DNA of 64,000 nucleotides. Source: Corythoichthys intestinalis (Eukaryota > Chordata > Actinopteri > Syngnathiformes > Syngnathidae). The notes beneath the pieces were generated by a model. The model saw only the letters and a program-made list of their open reading frames with translations, was not told where the DNA came from and made no database searches. Within the stretch, counting starts at the first letter, position 1; each line of letters opens with the position of its first letter. The position numbers were made by a program, and so were the translations under genes. Location: positions 38,606,001 through 38,670,000 of the forward strand of contig NC_080415.1 in NCBI RefSeq assembly GCF_030265065.1. Reading direction: 5' to 3'. Below, in pieces: positions 1 through 13,525 of this stretch.

Positions 1-199
1 AACGCTTTCTCTGCTAGAATAGGATAAAGAGCGCCAAAAGAAGCAACGGGCAGTTTCTCCTACAGAGGACTTAATGAGGATCTCTCTGGAGAGGCCAAGT
101 CCAGAGGATTGTTGAATTCAGCCAAGCGTGATAGGCGACTTGGCTTAAATAAATGGGACAACAATGTTTTTTGTCTTTAGATACCAATATAGTGCACAT

Positions 200-440
200 T
201 AGAGATGTGCCGATTACCGGGTTCAAGGTATACCGTGGTGTGAAAACGTCACGGTTTCAAAACCGCAAAAATTGTCCTTCCTATCGTCCCTACGGTATAA
301 GCCATTTCTTATGTCCCAAAAAATGCAGGGAAAAATCCCACTGCTTGCAGCTGCAAAGCTCAACCCTCCCCGACCAGTTGTTGCTCAGTGTCAGCTACAC
401 GATGTCTGGAGGAGGTGAAACTCCTGTGTAATTAACAGCA
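200..440 (-). mobile_element. Terminal fragment of hAT-like family L
   Basis: The fragment starts TAGAGATGTGCCGATTAC and is the reverse complement of the right part of the element at 16268-17175 (shared sequence around the CACGGTTT and AAACCGC blocks). It abuts or interrupts the Tc1 element that follows. Bases 1-199 hold no feature I recognise. Confidence 0.5.
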
Positions 441-1701
<1,261 letters not shown>

Positions 1702-1749
1702 TATACAGTGTATATATTTTTCTTTATTAAATTCACACACTGTAATTCA

Positions 1750-2290
1750 CCCATAAAAAAAATTTAAGAAATCAAGATGAACAAAAATCTGATACAGTTT
1801 TTGACAGAAATGTGGCCGGCCAATCAACAGAAAATGCCCTTAAAAGAAATTCATCCAAAATATACACGAAATCCCTCGAATTAAGCAGGTAGTGACCAAA
1901 AGTCAACGGGAAATCATGTGTAATTACTAATTTACATAATTCATTATTATCCAAAAACTCAGGAAATCAAGATGAACAAAAACTGTATACAGTTTTTGCC
2001 AAAAATATGGTAGGAAATGACCTGGAAATGCCCTAAAATCTAAATAAAATCATCCAAAATAAAAAAAGCCCCGAAATAAGCAGGAAGTGACCAAAAAAAA
2101 AAAAAACAATGGGAAATGACGTGTAAGTACCAATTTACATAATTCCTCCTCATCAAAAAATTCAGGAAATCAAGATGAACAAAGGTCGTATACAGTTTTG
2201 CCAAAAAAATGTGGCCAATGAACAGGAAATGACCTGTAAGTTCCCTAAAATCAAAAGAAAATCATCCAAAATATACACGAAATATCCCGA
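1750..2290. repeat. Three tandem copies of a ~200-bp unit
   Basis: Units begin near 1766, 1962 and 2165 with AGGAAATCAAGATGAACAAA and share the motifs GTATACAGTTTTTGCC and CATCCAAAATA.CACGAAAT. The copies have drifted. Confidence 0.7.
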
Positions 2291-2445
2291 AATGTGTTTT
2301 TTTTCATTCTCTTTTGTGTTTTTTCATTGCAAGCGAAATAAACGAACATATAACAACCAAAGCATTTGTAATTTCAATCATTTTCGGGGAGAAATTGAGC
2401 CTGACAGAATTGCAGGGGTGCCAAAACTTAAGACCAGCTCTGTAA
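2290..2445 (+). repeat. Second copy of the Tc1 right end
   Basis: The stretch repeats the 3' end of the Tc1 element at 1545-1701 (TGTGTTTTTTCATTGCAAGC, then GACAGAATTGCAGGGGTGCC). The tandem units at 1750-2290 therefore lie between two copies of the same transposon end. Confidence 0.65.
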
Positions 2446-2499
2446 CTGAAGTCATATACTATATGTGTATATTATTTGATGTTTATAATAAAAGTATTC

Positions 2500-3810
2500 T
2501 ATAAGCTATAAAAATAAAAAATCTGCACTCTTATTTTTTTTTTAATTTTCAAGCACCTGTGGTCCTGATGAAAAAGCTTAGCGTACAAACCAATATTCGT
2601 GAAAACCTGAAAGCGGTTTTGAGTCCTCAATGGTTTCTGGTTTGGGGTTTTGTCATACATGATCTTGGTTTTCGCTCCGTTTGCCTATTGTCTTCTCATT
2701 TTTCAGCCAATAAGTCAGAAGGCAGGAAATCCCCAAACCTCTTCACAACTTCAGAAGCACATTTTAATTAAAACTGCTGCTGATTAGCCCATCAAATCTC
2801 TCAGCTCATAATGAGAACGGTTACAGGGAGTGAAAAGAATGGAATCTCTGCAGCACAACCAAATTATTCCCGATCCCCTCAGGGCTGTACGTTTTGTTGT
2901 TTTTGTTTGTTTCCCCTAGTATTCCAAATTCTAGCTTCGCATTGCATTTCCACAAACTGACATGGCATCAATAGCTCTCAGATGAAAGTGAAGGGAATGT
3001 GTGCGCTTTATCAAATAAATGAAATTTTCTTCTATGCTCCTGGGAAAAATGTGTTGTTTAGAAGTTGGAGAAGTGCCAGCAGGTAAATGAAAGTGTGTGT
3101 GTTCATAATACAAGCGATGGGTTGTTTGCTAGGTAATATTCTTGAAGTGAATATACTGTCAGGGACTTAGCCCTTTCTAATTGACAATAACATAAGCGCT
3201 TTCATTTCAACAGAAACACTGAACCTTGAATAAGATAACAAGATAGCAAATGTGGAAAAACAAGGCGATTTTGATTGATAGAGAAATGAGCAAATCAGTG
3301 ATCTTGTCATATTAACATCCACAGAAGGGATTTTTCAACGTTCATTCCATTGTTCTGAGTTGAAACGGAGACTTTCATGATCATCCTAGCGAAACTTGCC
3401 TTGTTAAAAACGACTATTGAAAAAATTAGCTTCTATTTCTTTTGGGTTTTGTTCATTGTAGCTTCTTGTGTTCGGAGACTTGACTTTTGGCACTTTAGTT
3501 TCTTTCCTTACTGAGCAGCGGGTGTCGCTGAGCCTCTCCACCGGCACAAAGCACTCACAGCCGGACACACTTTCGCTTTCCCTCATTGAAAGACCAGCAT
3601 CCGCCTCTGGTATCAATCGATCCTCGAGACTGATTTCTTATTTTTTTTTTTTGTATCAGGGCTAAGTCATTAATTGTGGATTCATAATTCAAAGTTAGCC
3701 GGTCGAGAGTAGCCTAGCCTTTTGACAGATTGTCCGCGACAGTGCAAAAAAAAAAAAGAAGCTATTTACAGTCGTAACGTAGATTGATTTCCTTTCCTAT
3801 CCATTCATTT
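2500..3810. other. No gene or repeat recognised
   Basis: This stretch has no convincing coding frame and matches no repeat family seen elsewhere in the window. The part at about 2770-3330 has the mixed-composition look of vertebrate non-coding DNA under constraint, but nothing here proves it. Confidence 0.3.
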
Positions 3811-3814
3811 TCTC

Positions 3815-5425
3815 CCGCTTATCCGAGGTCGGGTCGCAGAGGCAACAGTTTCAGCAGAGATACCCAGACTTCCCTCTCCCCAGTCACTTCATCCAGCTCT
3901 TCTTGAAGGATTCCAAGGCATTCCCAGGCCAGCCGAGAGACAGACTCCCCAGCCACTTTATTCAGCGATTCTTGGAGAATCGCAAGGTGTTCCCAGGCCA
4001 GCCGAGAGACAGTCTCCCCAGCCACTTCATAAAGTCTTCTCAGAGGATCCCCATGTGTTCCCAGGCCAGCCGGGAGACAGTCTCCCCAGGCACTTCATCC
4101 AGCTATTCTCAGAGGTTCCCAAGGTGTTCCCAGGCCAGCCGGGAACACCGACTCCCCAGCCACTTTATTTGACTATTCTTGGAACATCCCAAGGTGTCCC
4201 CAGGTCAGTCGGGAGACAGTCACCCCAGCTACTTCATCCAGCACTTCTCGGAGGATTCCGAGGCATTCCCCGGCCAGCCAGGGGACATAGTCCCCCCAGC
4301 CACTTCATCCAGCTATTCTCAGATGATCCCAAGGTGTTCCAAGGCCAGCCAGGAGACAGACTCCACAGCCACTTCATTCAGCTATTCTTGGAGGATCCCA
4401 AGGCATTCCCAGCCCAGTCGAGCGACATAGTCCCCCAGCCACTTCATCCAGCTGTTTTTAGAGGATCCCAAGGCATTCCCTGGCCAGTCGGGAGACACAG
4501 TCTACCCAGCCACTTCATCCAATTCTTCTCAGAGGATCCCCATGTGTTCCCAGGCCAGCTGGGAGAGTCTACCCAGCCACTTCAGCTATTCTCAGAGGAT
4601 CCCAAGGTGTTCCCAGGCCAGTTGGGAGACATATTCTCCCTAGCCACTTCATCCAGCTCTTTTCAGAGGATCCCAAGGCATTCCCAGGCCAGTCAGGAGA
4701 CATAGTCTACCCAGCTACTTCATCCATTTTTTTCTCGGAGGATCCCCATGCGTTCCCAGGCCAGCTAGGAGAAATAGTCCCCACAGCCACTTCATTCAGC
4801 TATTCTTGGAGGATCCCAAAGCGTTCCCAGGCCAGCCATTAGACACAGTCTCCCCAGCCACTTCATCCAGCTATTTTCAGAGGATCCCAAGGCATTCCCA
4901 GGCCAGCCAGGAGACAGTCCCCCCAGCCACTTCATCCAGCTATTCCCGGAGGATTCCACGGCGTTCCCGGACCAGCCAGTAGACATACAGTGGGGAGAAC
5001 TCCCCAGCCACTTCATCCAGCTCTTCTTGGAGGATCCCAAGGTGTTCCCAGCCAGCCACTTAATCTAGCTCTTCTCGGAGGATCCCAAGGCATTCCCAGG
5101 CCAGCCATGAGATGCAGTCTCCCCAGCCACTTCATCCAGCTATTTTCAGAGGATCCCAAGGCGTTCCCAGACCAGCCAGGAGACATGTACTCCACAGCCA
5201 CTTCATTCCAATTTTCCTGGAGGATCTCAAGGCGTTCCTAGGCCAGTCGGGAAACAGTCTACCCAGCCACTTCAACCAGCTCTTCTCAGAGGATCCCAAG
5301 GCATTCCCAGGCCAGCCAGGAGACATAGTCTCCCCAGCGTTTCCTGGGTCGGCCCCACGGCCTTCTCTCAGTATGACCTACCCGGAACAACTCGCGCGTC
5401 CAGGTGGCATCCTAATCAGATGCCT
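3815..5425. repeat. ~70-bp minisatellite inside a fish interspersed repeat
   Basis: About 20 units of 66-72 bp carry the core TTCCCAGGCCAGCCGGGAGA and the block CCAGCCACTTCATCCAGCT. The left flank (CCGCTTATCCGAGGTCGGGT) and the right flank (CCCGGAACAACTCGCGCGTC) are the normal neighbours of this segment in a repeat common in fish genomes. One internal segment has therefore been amplified in place. Long frames on both strands follow from the repeat and are not genes. Confidence 0.85.
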
Positions 5426-5429
5426 ATGT

Positions 5430-6506
5430 TTTAATAATCTGTATTGGGAGCTCCCAGATGTTCCCGCCCCTAATCTCAAACGTCTACATGCATAACTGTG
5501 TAGAAAAATGTAAGAAAATGTCTTGAGTTTAAAAAAAATAAAAAATAAATCCTCAGCCACTATTTTTGGTCTGAAATAAAAGAAGGGAAGAAGAGCGCAG
5601 TACTCCAAGAGAGGAATCACTTCACAAACTTATATTGATCGGCAATCCTACACAGTGTTTGGAGAGAAAAGATAGAGTAGGGCGGTAATGAGTGTTTGAA
5701 AGGATGGTGGTGGAGAGAGAGAGAGAGAGAGAGACAGACCAGTGTACGAGGAGAGCGAATGAGAAAATGAACAAAGATGACTTAAATGAATTTCAGTTGA
5801 ACTAAGTGAATTCCAGCTGAATAAATTGGTTCGACCGACTCATATTTGCTGTAAGGGAACGGAGGGCATTACAGTGTATAAAGCCATTTTTCTTCAACAC
5901 ATATTAAAGAACTGTTTGGGGGGGGGGGAAATAAACTTTTATTATCCTTTGTCTTACATCACCTATTCTATATAGGCTCATAATCTTACTCTCCGTGGGT
6001 TAATTTCTCCTAGGGATCAACAGTGATTACAAGGCCATTGGTGCAAAGAGCTGCAGTAAGATGGCCAACCAAAAGATCGATTTCTCTTTTAACCAACTTA
6101 ATTTAATGTGGGCTATTTAAACTGGCAGGGCAGGGAGAAATTAGATTGTATTTGCCGGCTATGGATTTTTGCCTCGCGCTAGGAAAAAAGAGCAAAATGG
6201 GAGTGTGCGTGTGGGGGGGGTTTACAAGCCCTTACACCCATTTGGACTCTCCGCGCACGTAGCCCAGCAATCAGAAAGCATTATCTTCTATTGATTATGC
6301 AATATTTTCCCAGATCATGTTGTTTTCATCTCTACTAAAAGTCTTAACTGGTTATTGATACACACTAACCGAGGGGAAGGGTGATGACGCCAGTGTCACT
6401 TTTCCCGCACCGGCACGCATACCAATGTCAGGTGATGAAGACAGGAAATTAATCATCTCCGTTAACGTGTTCCAAGAGAAATACAGCTTTTTTTTCTCAC
6501 CTATAT
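5430..6506. other. No gene recognised; possible conserved non-coding DNA
   Basis: There is a (GA)n run at 5717-5734 and a poly-G run near 5920. The block at about 6000-6480 has balanced composition and homeobox-like AATTA motifs and resembles no repeat in the window. Confidence 0.3.
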
Positions 6507-6514
6507 GTTGTTAC

Positions 6515-7446
6515 TAGAGCTGGGAATCTTTGGGCACCTAACGATTCGATTACAATTACGATTCAGAGGCTCCGATTCGATTATAAAACAATTATTGATG
6601 CACCCCCACCTCCTTTTTTTTTTTTTTTTTTTTTAATTAAATGTTTTGTACATTAGTTCGAAAATTGTTCAAAAATCCTCTCAGGCTAAACCAAACTACT
6701 ATTTCAGTATCAAGTTAACATATAGCAGTAAACAAATATACAAAAATAACAGTAAATAAAAAACTTCTGTAACAGCAGCTTTAAACTACATTCAATTAAT
6801 TTAATGTTGAGAATCAACTGTTAAAGTTGTTAAAACTGCTCCCATTATTCCATTATTTCCCTTTTGTCTACTTTCGACATGTGAAAGTTTTAAAACTATT
6901 TTAAAGATAGATTCAAGTCAATATTTTACCGATTTAGGAGTATTTTAGATAAAAAGTTAATTAGGTTTGCTTGGAAGGTTCGCTACAACAGCCGTGCAGG
7001 GAAGTGTACTGCTTTAAGATGGCGGCCGTTTACTAATGCCCGCATCTAGCTTTTTGTAGATGTGCTGCTCACGCTACCGAATCAATGGTGCATCTAGTCT
7101 TATATAAATGATATCTACCATTACATTATGTGGACGACGTACTTTATAGCAGCTTTTTTTTAATGTTGTTGGGTTTTTTTATCTCGTGGCATGAGTTGGG
7201 CTAGAGCAGTGAGTTGAGCATTGGCATTACCCGAGGGGCCGGGTAATGAGAAGCATGATGTTTAGCTACTCTCGCTGCGTTCTTCCTCATTGCGCCCCAA
7301 AGACCGCGCGGCGCGCTGAGTGTGTTGTACTTCCGCTTTACTTGGCATATTTCAATAATCGGAATTTGGATGTTTGTGAATCGTTCTCGAATCTTCCATG
7401 GCCGAATCGCGAATAATCTAAGAATAGGAAATTTTGCACACCTCTA
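6515..7446. mobile_element. Non-autonomous hAT transposon with intact target duplication
   Basis: The ends are TAGAGCTGGGAAT on the left and the inverse of TAGAGGTGTGCAAA on the right. The 8-bp target GTTGTTAC is duplicated perfectly at 6507-6514 and 7447-7454. The 932-bp interior has no transposase frame. Confidence 0.9.
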
Positions 7447-7537
7447 GTTGTTACATAAGTGAAATTTTGCTCAGGCTCATAAAAATAGGAACCAAAGGGG
7501 TGAAATCATGAAATGTTGTTTAAATGGAAATACTGCA

Positions 7538-8985
7538 CAGGTAGTCCCCGGGTTACGAACAAGTTCCGTTCCTACGCTGGCGACGTAAACCAAATTTCTG
7601 CGTAAATCGGAATTAACATTTTAGGTACACCTACAAAAAAAACTATCCAAACAGTCCAAAAGTATAATATTTTCTTTAATGATGGACATACAATGCCCTC
7701 TGGTGGCAGAGTTGGGTCTGGCTGGATTGTCGCCTTATATGACTGAGTAGCAGACTCAAACGTCTGCCATGGATAAAAGACAGCTGCGCTCTGGTTTGGC
7801 CCACTTAAAGCTGTAAGTTGTTTCAGCTATTATATGTTTGTCTATGCATTTGTAAATAAGTTTACATCTACAGTTTGTGAAGTTACGTTTGAGCGTTTTG
7901 CTATAAGAGTTGTAAATACGTTAGCATTCGTAGCATCAGTGTTGTTTCTGGTAGCCATTTTAATTTTTGTCTTTCGGACGAAAATACTTACTCTTAGTCA
8001 TATTTTAGTCATTTCAACATGTGTTCGTCTTCGTCTAGTTTTAGCCGACAAGTCTCAAAATGTTTTTATTTGCAATTAATCAAACTCACCTGGACACCAA
8101 CAACTGTATGTAAAATGTTTTCCAAGAGTTTAAGAAGACACACAGTCACCGCGCTAAATGCTAATGCGGTGTTTAGCCTTCTGGCCACCTTAGTCTTAAC
8201 CCTTTGTACTGACTCCATTTTGAAAGGTTTAAAGAAGGCTCACCGAAAACAAGTTGACAATTTATTCAGGTCAACAGCGATCAAAACGGCAATGAGAAAC
8301 ACTCAGGCGGGGAGGCAAGGTCACCCTATCACACGTCAACAAAAGGTTCCCAAGAAAAATGACAACGCTTAGTTAAACATTCAGCCTTTTGAAGGCACTC
8401 GCGGGCCGGGCTGTGGGCAGGAAGAAGGGTGTGTTTGGGCGTTGTTTAGGATTATTGTCTGTTTGTGGATTGGACAGGAGGATTCGGGAGTTACTGTTGT
8501 CAGGGCAACGAGAGTTCAAATTGTCAAAGAGGCTCTTGCAGTCTTATCAGTCGTGTTATCCATTGGATATCGGTCATTCTCCAGGGTTCCTTGTGGTGGG
8601 ACAGGGCGTCCCGCCATTTGTTCTGTACTGTCCGGGAGAACTGATTGCGAGATTTGGTAGTGCAGACGTGGGCTTGTCAGCGTCCATTATGCTCAGTCAG
8701 TTGCATGACGCACACGTTGGGCTTCCGTGATAAGAAGGCGTCATGTATCTCTTATGCCCTATATTCTGTTTGTTTTCCTTAAACTATAAGTGCTTTTTTT
8801 TTTATATTGGGTATGTTAGAGGAATACAAACAATAAATACGAGAAACAATATTATTCCCTGATTGATTATATTAAGTGTGTTGGAATAATGCAAACAGAC
8901 GGTCCCTACGAGAAAAGGTACTATGTCCACCATTTTGTCTAACATTTTTTTTTTGGTCGCGTTAACAGTACCTTTTTGTACCTCA
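7538..8985 (+). mobile_element. Family A element, copy 1 (right end missing)
   Basis: It begins CAGGTAGTCCCCGGGTTACG, the start shared by copies at 10374 and 31577 and by fragments near 24876, 39060, 50710 and 61870. The 3' part (GGATTATTGTCTGTTTGTGG to GGCGTCATGTATCTCTTATG) is shared with 9100-9650, 13526-13990, 20935-21475 and 33105-33670. Short frames inside are chance. Confidence 0.7.
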
Positions 8986-9084
8986 CAGTATTTATTTTTT
9001 ACTTCATTAATATGACGTGTTCTGTCCTCACTAATGGTAAAGTTGTGCTTTTTGAAGCTTTTGACTTCCTTCACTTTTGACAAT

Positions 9085-9660
9085 TTGACAACAAAACTCA
9101 AAACGATTAGTTAAACATTCAGTCTTTTGAAGGCCCTCGCGGGGCGGGCTGTGGTCAGAAAGTAGGGTGTGTTTAAGCGTGGTTTAGGATTATTGTCTGT
9201 TTGTGGATTGGACAGGTAGATGCGAGGGTTGTGGATTTTGCTACCTCAGCGTCAAAGGGGCTCTTAGAGTCTTGTTAGTTGTGTTATCAGGTGGATATCT
9301 GGCGTTCTCCAGTGTTCCTTGTGTTGGGACAGGGCGTCCCGCCATTTGTTCTTGACTGTCCGGGAGAACTGATTGCGAGAGTTGGTAGTGCAGACTTGGG
9401 CTTGTCAGCGTTCATCATGCTCAGTCAGTGGCATGACACACACGTTGGGCTTCCGTGATAAGAAGGCGTCATGTATCTCTTATGCCCTACATTATGTTTG
9501 TTTTCCTTAAACTATGGTATAAGTGCTATTTAATTTATATTGGGTATCTTAGAGTAATACAAACAGTAAATACGAGAAACAATATTATTCCCTGATTGAT
9601 TATATTATGTTAGAATTATGCAAACAGTCGATCGGTAAATACGAGAAATGGTACCATCTC
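9085..9660 (+). repeat. Tandem second copy of the family A 3' half
   Basis: From ACGATTAGTTAAACATTCAG it repeats 8350-8985 almost base for base with small differences. The 3' half of this family A element is thus present twice in direct order. Confidence 0.7.
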
Positions 9661-10373
9661 CCTCAGCTGTCATTTACGGCGCCAGATGTCCAATCCAGTC
9701 TAAATGGACTGGACGTGTAGCGTCGTCAATAGAACTCAAACATGAGCATTCACAGCCAGTCTTCCGGATTTAAATTAATTTGACATCTAATTAAAGCAGT
9801 AACTGCTCTGTATACTGCTTTACCAAATATGTAGCACGAGCCCACCGCTACACACCGGCTTTGTGAATCACATTATTCTTTCAATGCCAATACTTGGCCC
9901 GGAAGGGGCATATTTAATGGTAACACAGCTCATTAGATAACAGGGCTCCGACACATTACCACCTCATCTTTGTAATGGACACTAAGAGCGTTTACAGGGT
10001 AGGTGAAGGGTCCGTCCGGGCTGTTGTTAAATTACCAATGCAAAGCTGAAATATCATTCACCTTGAAGGGTTGTTGGCGTTTTGGAAAGGAAAGAAAGAT
10101 TAGCGTGCACGGAACACTTCCAGCATCTGTTGCCATAGCTCTCTGTTTGTCTCACACTTGCTGCTTCCCTGATTAATGGCAGAGGCTGTGAGTGTTGGAT
10201 GAAAAACTAAAATAAAACTTTAGGCGACCTCAAGTCAGCTTGTCCTTAGCTGAGTGTTGCACCCACACCATTTTTTGGCTCCAGATACCCGTAACCTGTG
10301 TTTACCGATACTATATATTCTATTTGAAGTGGGAGAGTTGTACTTGAACGAACAAATGTTTAAAAAATGCATA
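9660..10373. other. No gene or repeat recognised
   Basis: The block at about 9770-10080 is AT-rich with several ATTA and TAAT motifs and a balanced texture. It looks like a candidate conserved element rather than transposon debris; unproven. Confidence 0.3.
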
Positions 10374-10559
10374 CAGGTAGTCCCCGGTTAACGAATGAGT
10401 CCCGTTCTTATTGAAGGAATCTGACCTTTAAGTCAGATCGCCGGAATCACGCCAGCCAAACCGCCGGACCCGCGCTGGCAGAGATCCAACGACCCGGGCC
10501 GGCAAGACACCAGCAACCCGAACAAAAGGCCAAACTCTGCGCATTCACCTCAGACTTAA

Positions 10560-10854
10560 CCCTTTACTGGCAAATGTATCACATTTGATACACCTAAAAT
10601 TTCATGATTTTGAGACTATTTCAGAATTTTGACATTTCTTTTTGAAAAAAAAAATGATGGATTTAAGTCAACACATGCATCTGCAGGTTCATGAGAAAAG
10701 AAAAAAAAAATGATTTAGCAAGGGTTATAGATATAAGAGCGCTTATTACACATATTAATTTTAACTTTTCTTTTTACAAATTTGAAAAAAACGGTTTTAT
10801 TTTTGAAATTATGGGATTCTCTGATAATTGCTTCCTGTTGCAGGTATTTAAGGG
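10560..10854. mobile_element. piggyBac-type MITE inserted in family A
   Basis: The element runs CCCTTTACTGGCAA ... TTGCAGGTATTTAAGGG and is flanked by TTAA at 10556-10559 and 10855-10858. The other family A copies (about 8190 and 32910) show the uninterrupted or near-uninterrupted site CTTAACCCTTTGTACTGACT. Confidence 0.85.
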
Positions 10855-11031
10855 TTAACCCCTGATACTGACTCCATTTCGAAAGCTGGAAAAAGGCTTC
10901 GAAACACAAGTTGACTATTTATTCTGAGTCGACAGCAACCATACAGCACAGAGGAACCCAGGTGAGGATCCAAGGTCACCAAATCACAAGTCAACAAAAG
11001 GTTCCCGAGAAAAATGGCAACGATTAATTAA

Positions 11032-13525
11032 CATTTATTGTGCCGAAATTTTCCATTTTTGCTGCAGGCCTCCCCCCCTTTGCAGGACTGATCTATTCCT
11101 CTCAAGATGATCGCTGTCTCCATTGCAATGCAAATTGTTTTGCTAACTGTTGTGTGTGAGGGGGAGGGGAGTGGCCGATAGGTGGTCAGCATTGTCCTGC
11201 AAAATGAGCAAACTCAGATTGCAGCCAGAGTTTGCAAACTGTAATAAGTTTTTCGTTTTATTTTATTTCGTCAAAAATCCCGTTTGTCTTTTGAGCCAAG
11301 AAACAGTTTGAATTTGCCGTAAAAACTATTTATTATCATAGCCTGTCATATTATGAAGGTAATAGTTGCATTAGACGTATTTCTAATGAAAATCCTTTGT
11401 GAATGGGAATTTGATTGTAGTCTACACACCAATAATGAAAATTTCCTCTGCAAATATCAAATATTCAGAGGAATGAAATTACCACCCCAAACAGTTCAAT
11501 TTCAGTTTTGAAAAGCAACACAGAAACAGAAGGTATAACTTCAAAAAGATTTTTTTTATTTCACATAAAGATGTGCAGTCTGACTGTATAAGAACAAATC
11601 GTTACATATAAAATGGAGAAATTAATGCTATATTTGTCCTATCTAGCAGTTTCCACATTCCCAAGGGGAAGCTTTCCTACATTTGCCACAGGTAAATTTG
11701 CGGCAGTGTATACAACGTTCAGTACTTTTGTTTTTATTGCAGAGTATGGCCACTTGACACTAAGTCTTTTTGTGCTGAGAAACTCTCATCTCGCGAATGT
11801 CCTGTTTGCGCTCTTTAGCCTGTGTCTTTTCCTGCATGTGCCTGTTTTTGAGCTCCTCCGAAAGCTTCAGCATGAACAATCGGCGACTTTCTTTGGAACC
11901 TTTACATGCTGTGTACAAAACATGTGCATTTGTCGCAGTCATGCCAAGAACGTTGTAAAAAACAGCGACGGGCCACCTTCTTGTTCCTACGCGCACAGAG
12001 TAGTTGCGCAATTTCTGATCCATGATGTCAACACCACATTTGAGATGGTTGTAATCAACGACAGTGTTTGGTTTTTGTTTTCGGGTGTCCACAATTTCCA
12101 CTTTCTGATGCATGGTGCTCAAAAGACAAACAGATTTTTTTGTTGTTGTTGCATACACAGTCAGCAAGGCATTTCCAGATGTGAACACCAGTGTGGAGTG
12201 CAACTGGAGCCCCGAGGTTTGCTTTGCTGTTGCTGGTAGCTCCCGACGATTTTTGTTGATGGTACCAAGCAGAGTCTTATTTTTTTCCAGGAGCCTGTTA
12301 GCCAATGACAGGGAAGTGAAGAAATTGTCCACCGTAACAGTCCTTCCCTGGTCCATAAATGGTTCCATCAATTTCAGAACAATGTTCTCCGACAGCCTCT
12401 CTCCCGTTGGACGAGTGGGGTCTTTTCCCAAGTAAGGGAAGGCATTGCACATGTATTTAGTCTCCAGATCTGCTGCAATCCAAAACTTTATTCCAAACTT
12501 GTCAGGCTTAGATGCAATGTATTGCAGAAAGGGGCAACGGACCTTTGATGGAAACAACTTCTCATCTACAGTAATATGCTGTCCTGGCCTGTAGGATGAT
12601 ATACAGTTCTTTACAAAACTCTTCCAGATGTCTGAAATTGCTGCAAACTTGTACCCCTTTATGCGATCCTTGCGGGTGTCCTTGTCGTAAAATGCGAAGG
12701 TACCGCTTTATTTCAAGAAAGCGGTACGGTTCTTGTATGGAACCGATGTAACCCATGGCAGCTCTTCGAAAAAGAACTGCTATGAACGCCATCAGCTCGG
12801 AGACGCTCATCTGCCAGTCGGAATTTCTTCTGCGGCCCTCGAGGACTGCATTCTCTGATGGTCAGCAACATGGTCATATCCAGCAAACAAAGGAAACTTT
12901 GAAGGCGACTTGTGATTTTTCGTTTTGCTAACTCTGTTGGCCCTCCAGAACCATTGAAGGTTTGTGGGGTTTCAGGAGCAGTAAAGTCTCCAATTTCCCG
13001 GTGCAGCCAAACAGTGCCATCTTTCCCCTTCTCTGTGGATCCAGGCGTTGTACCAACATCCCCAACTTTTAGTTTTTTTTGCTCCGAGGAGGGTGGACAT
13101 TGACTGTGTATTCCTCTTCATCTGATGAGGACTCAGTGTTTGAACTGTCCTGCTCAATCACATAATTTACTACTCGTCTCCTGGTGGGCCTTTGGAGGGG
13201 AGGATTTAGTGGTGCAGAAGCACTCACATTCTTCGCTGAATCGCTCTCATCACTTGAATCGGTGGAGCCATTTTCATTCTGAAATGCGATTTTTCCAAAA
13301 TTTCCTCCATCAGATTCGCAGTGTGTAAGTGGGAGAGTATGGGAGGGGCTAGTAGGTGGCCACTAGGTACTTGAAAGGTACTTATGCACTACTTATGATT
13401 ACAAAGGAAGGCAGTTGATGTACATTGTGGGGGAGAAGGTGCTCAACACGTTGAAAAGGGTCTGGGGGGGTTGGGGCTTGGGGGGTGGAGTGCAGAATAC
13501 ATTCTGCATTTTGGCCTATCAAGTG
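11032..13525 (-). mobile_element. piggyBac transposon inserted in family A
   Basis: The element is flanked by TTAA at 11028-11031 and 13526-13529. Its ends match over most of the first 18 bases (CATTTATTGTGCCGAAAT against CACTTGATAGGCCAAAAT). The empty site is seen in the copies at 8373 and 9112 (TTAGTTAAACATTCAG). It is 2494 bp long and contains a transposase on the minus strand. Confidence 0.85.
11640..13335 (-). pseudogene. piggyBac transposase, broken
   Basis: Reading leftward from about 13330 there is an acidic, serine-rich N-terminus, then two main frames at 12810-12562 and 12557-11760. The catalytic Asp residues are visible as VDEKLFPSK (near 12570), RTVTVDNFFTS and GVDIMDQ. The C-terminal Cys-rich zinc domain (CRKFTCGKCRK-like) is at 11640-11740 in another frame. 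There are frame breaks near 12560 and 11790 and stops in the N-terminal third. The plus-strand frame 11613-12239 is its antisense shadow. Confidence 0.85.

Noticed and set aside
4055-4705. 216-aa plus-strand frame and neighbours in the 3.8-5.4 kb region
   Set aside because: It is a product of the 70-bp minisatellite; unit lengths vary and frames slip from unit to unit.
8389-8730. 113-aa frame, and similar ones at 13415-13808, 20992-21335 and 33228-33642
   Set aside because: They recur in each family A copy but the frames differ between copies and show no shared protein, so this is non-coding repeat DNA.
11613-12239. 208-aa plus-strand frame
   Set aside because: It is the antisense shadow of the piggyBac transposase, whose catalytic motifs read on the minus strand.
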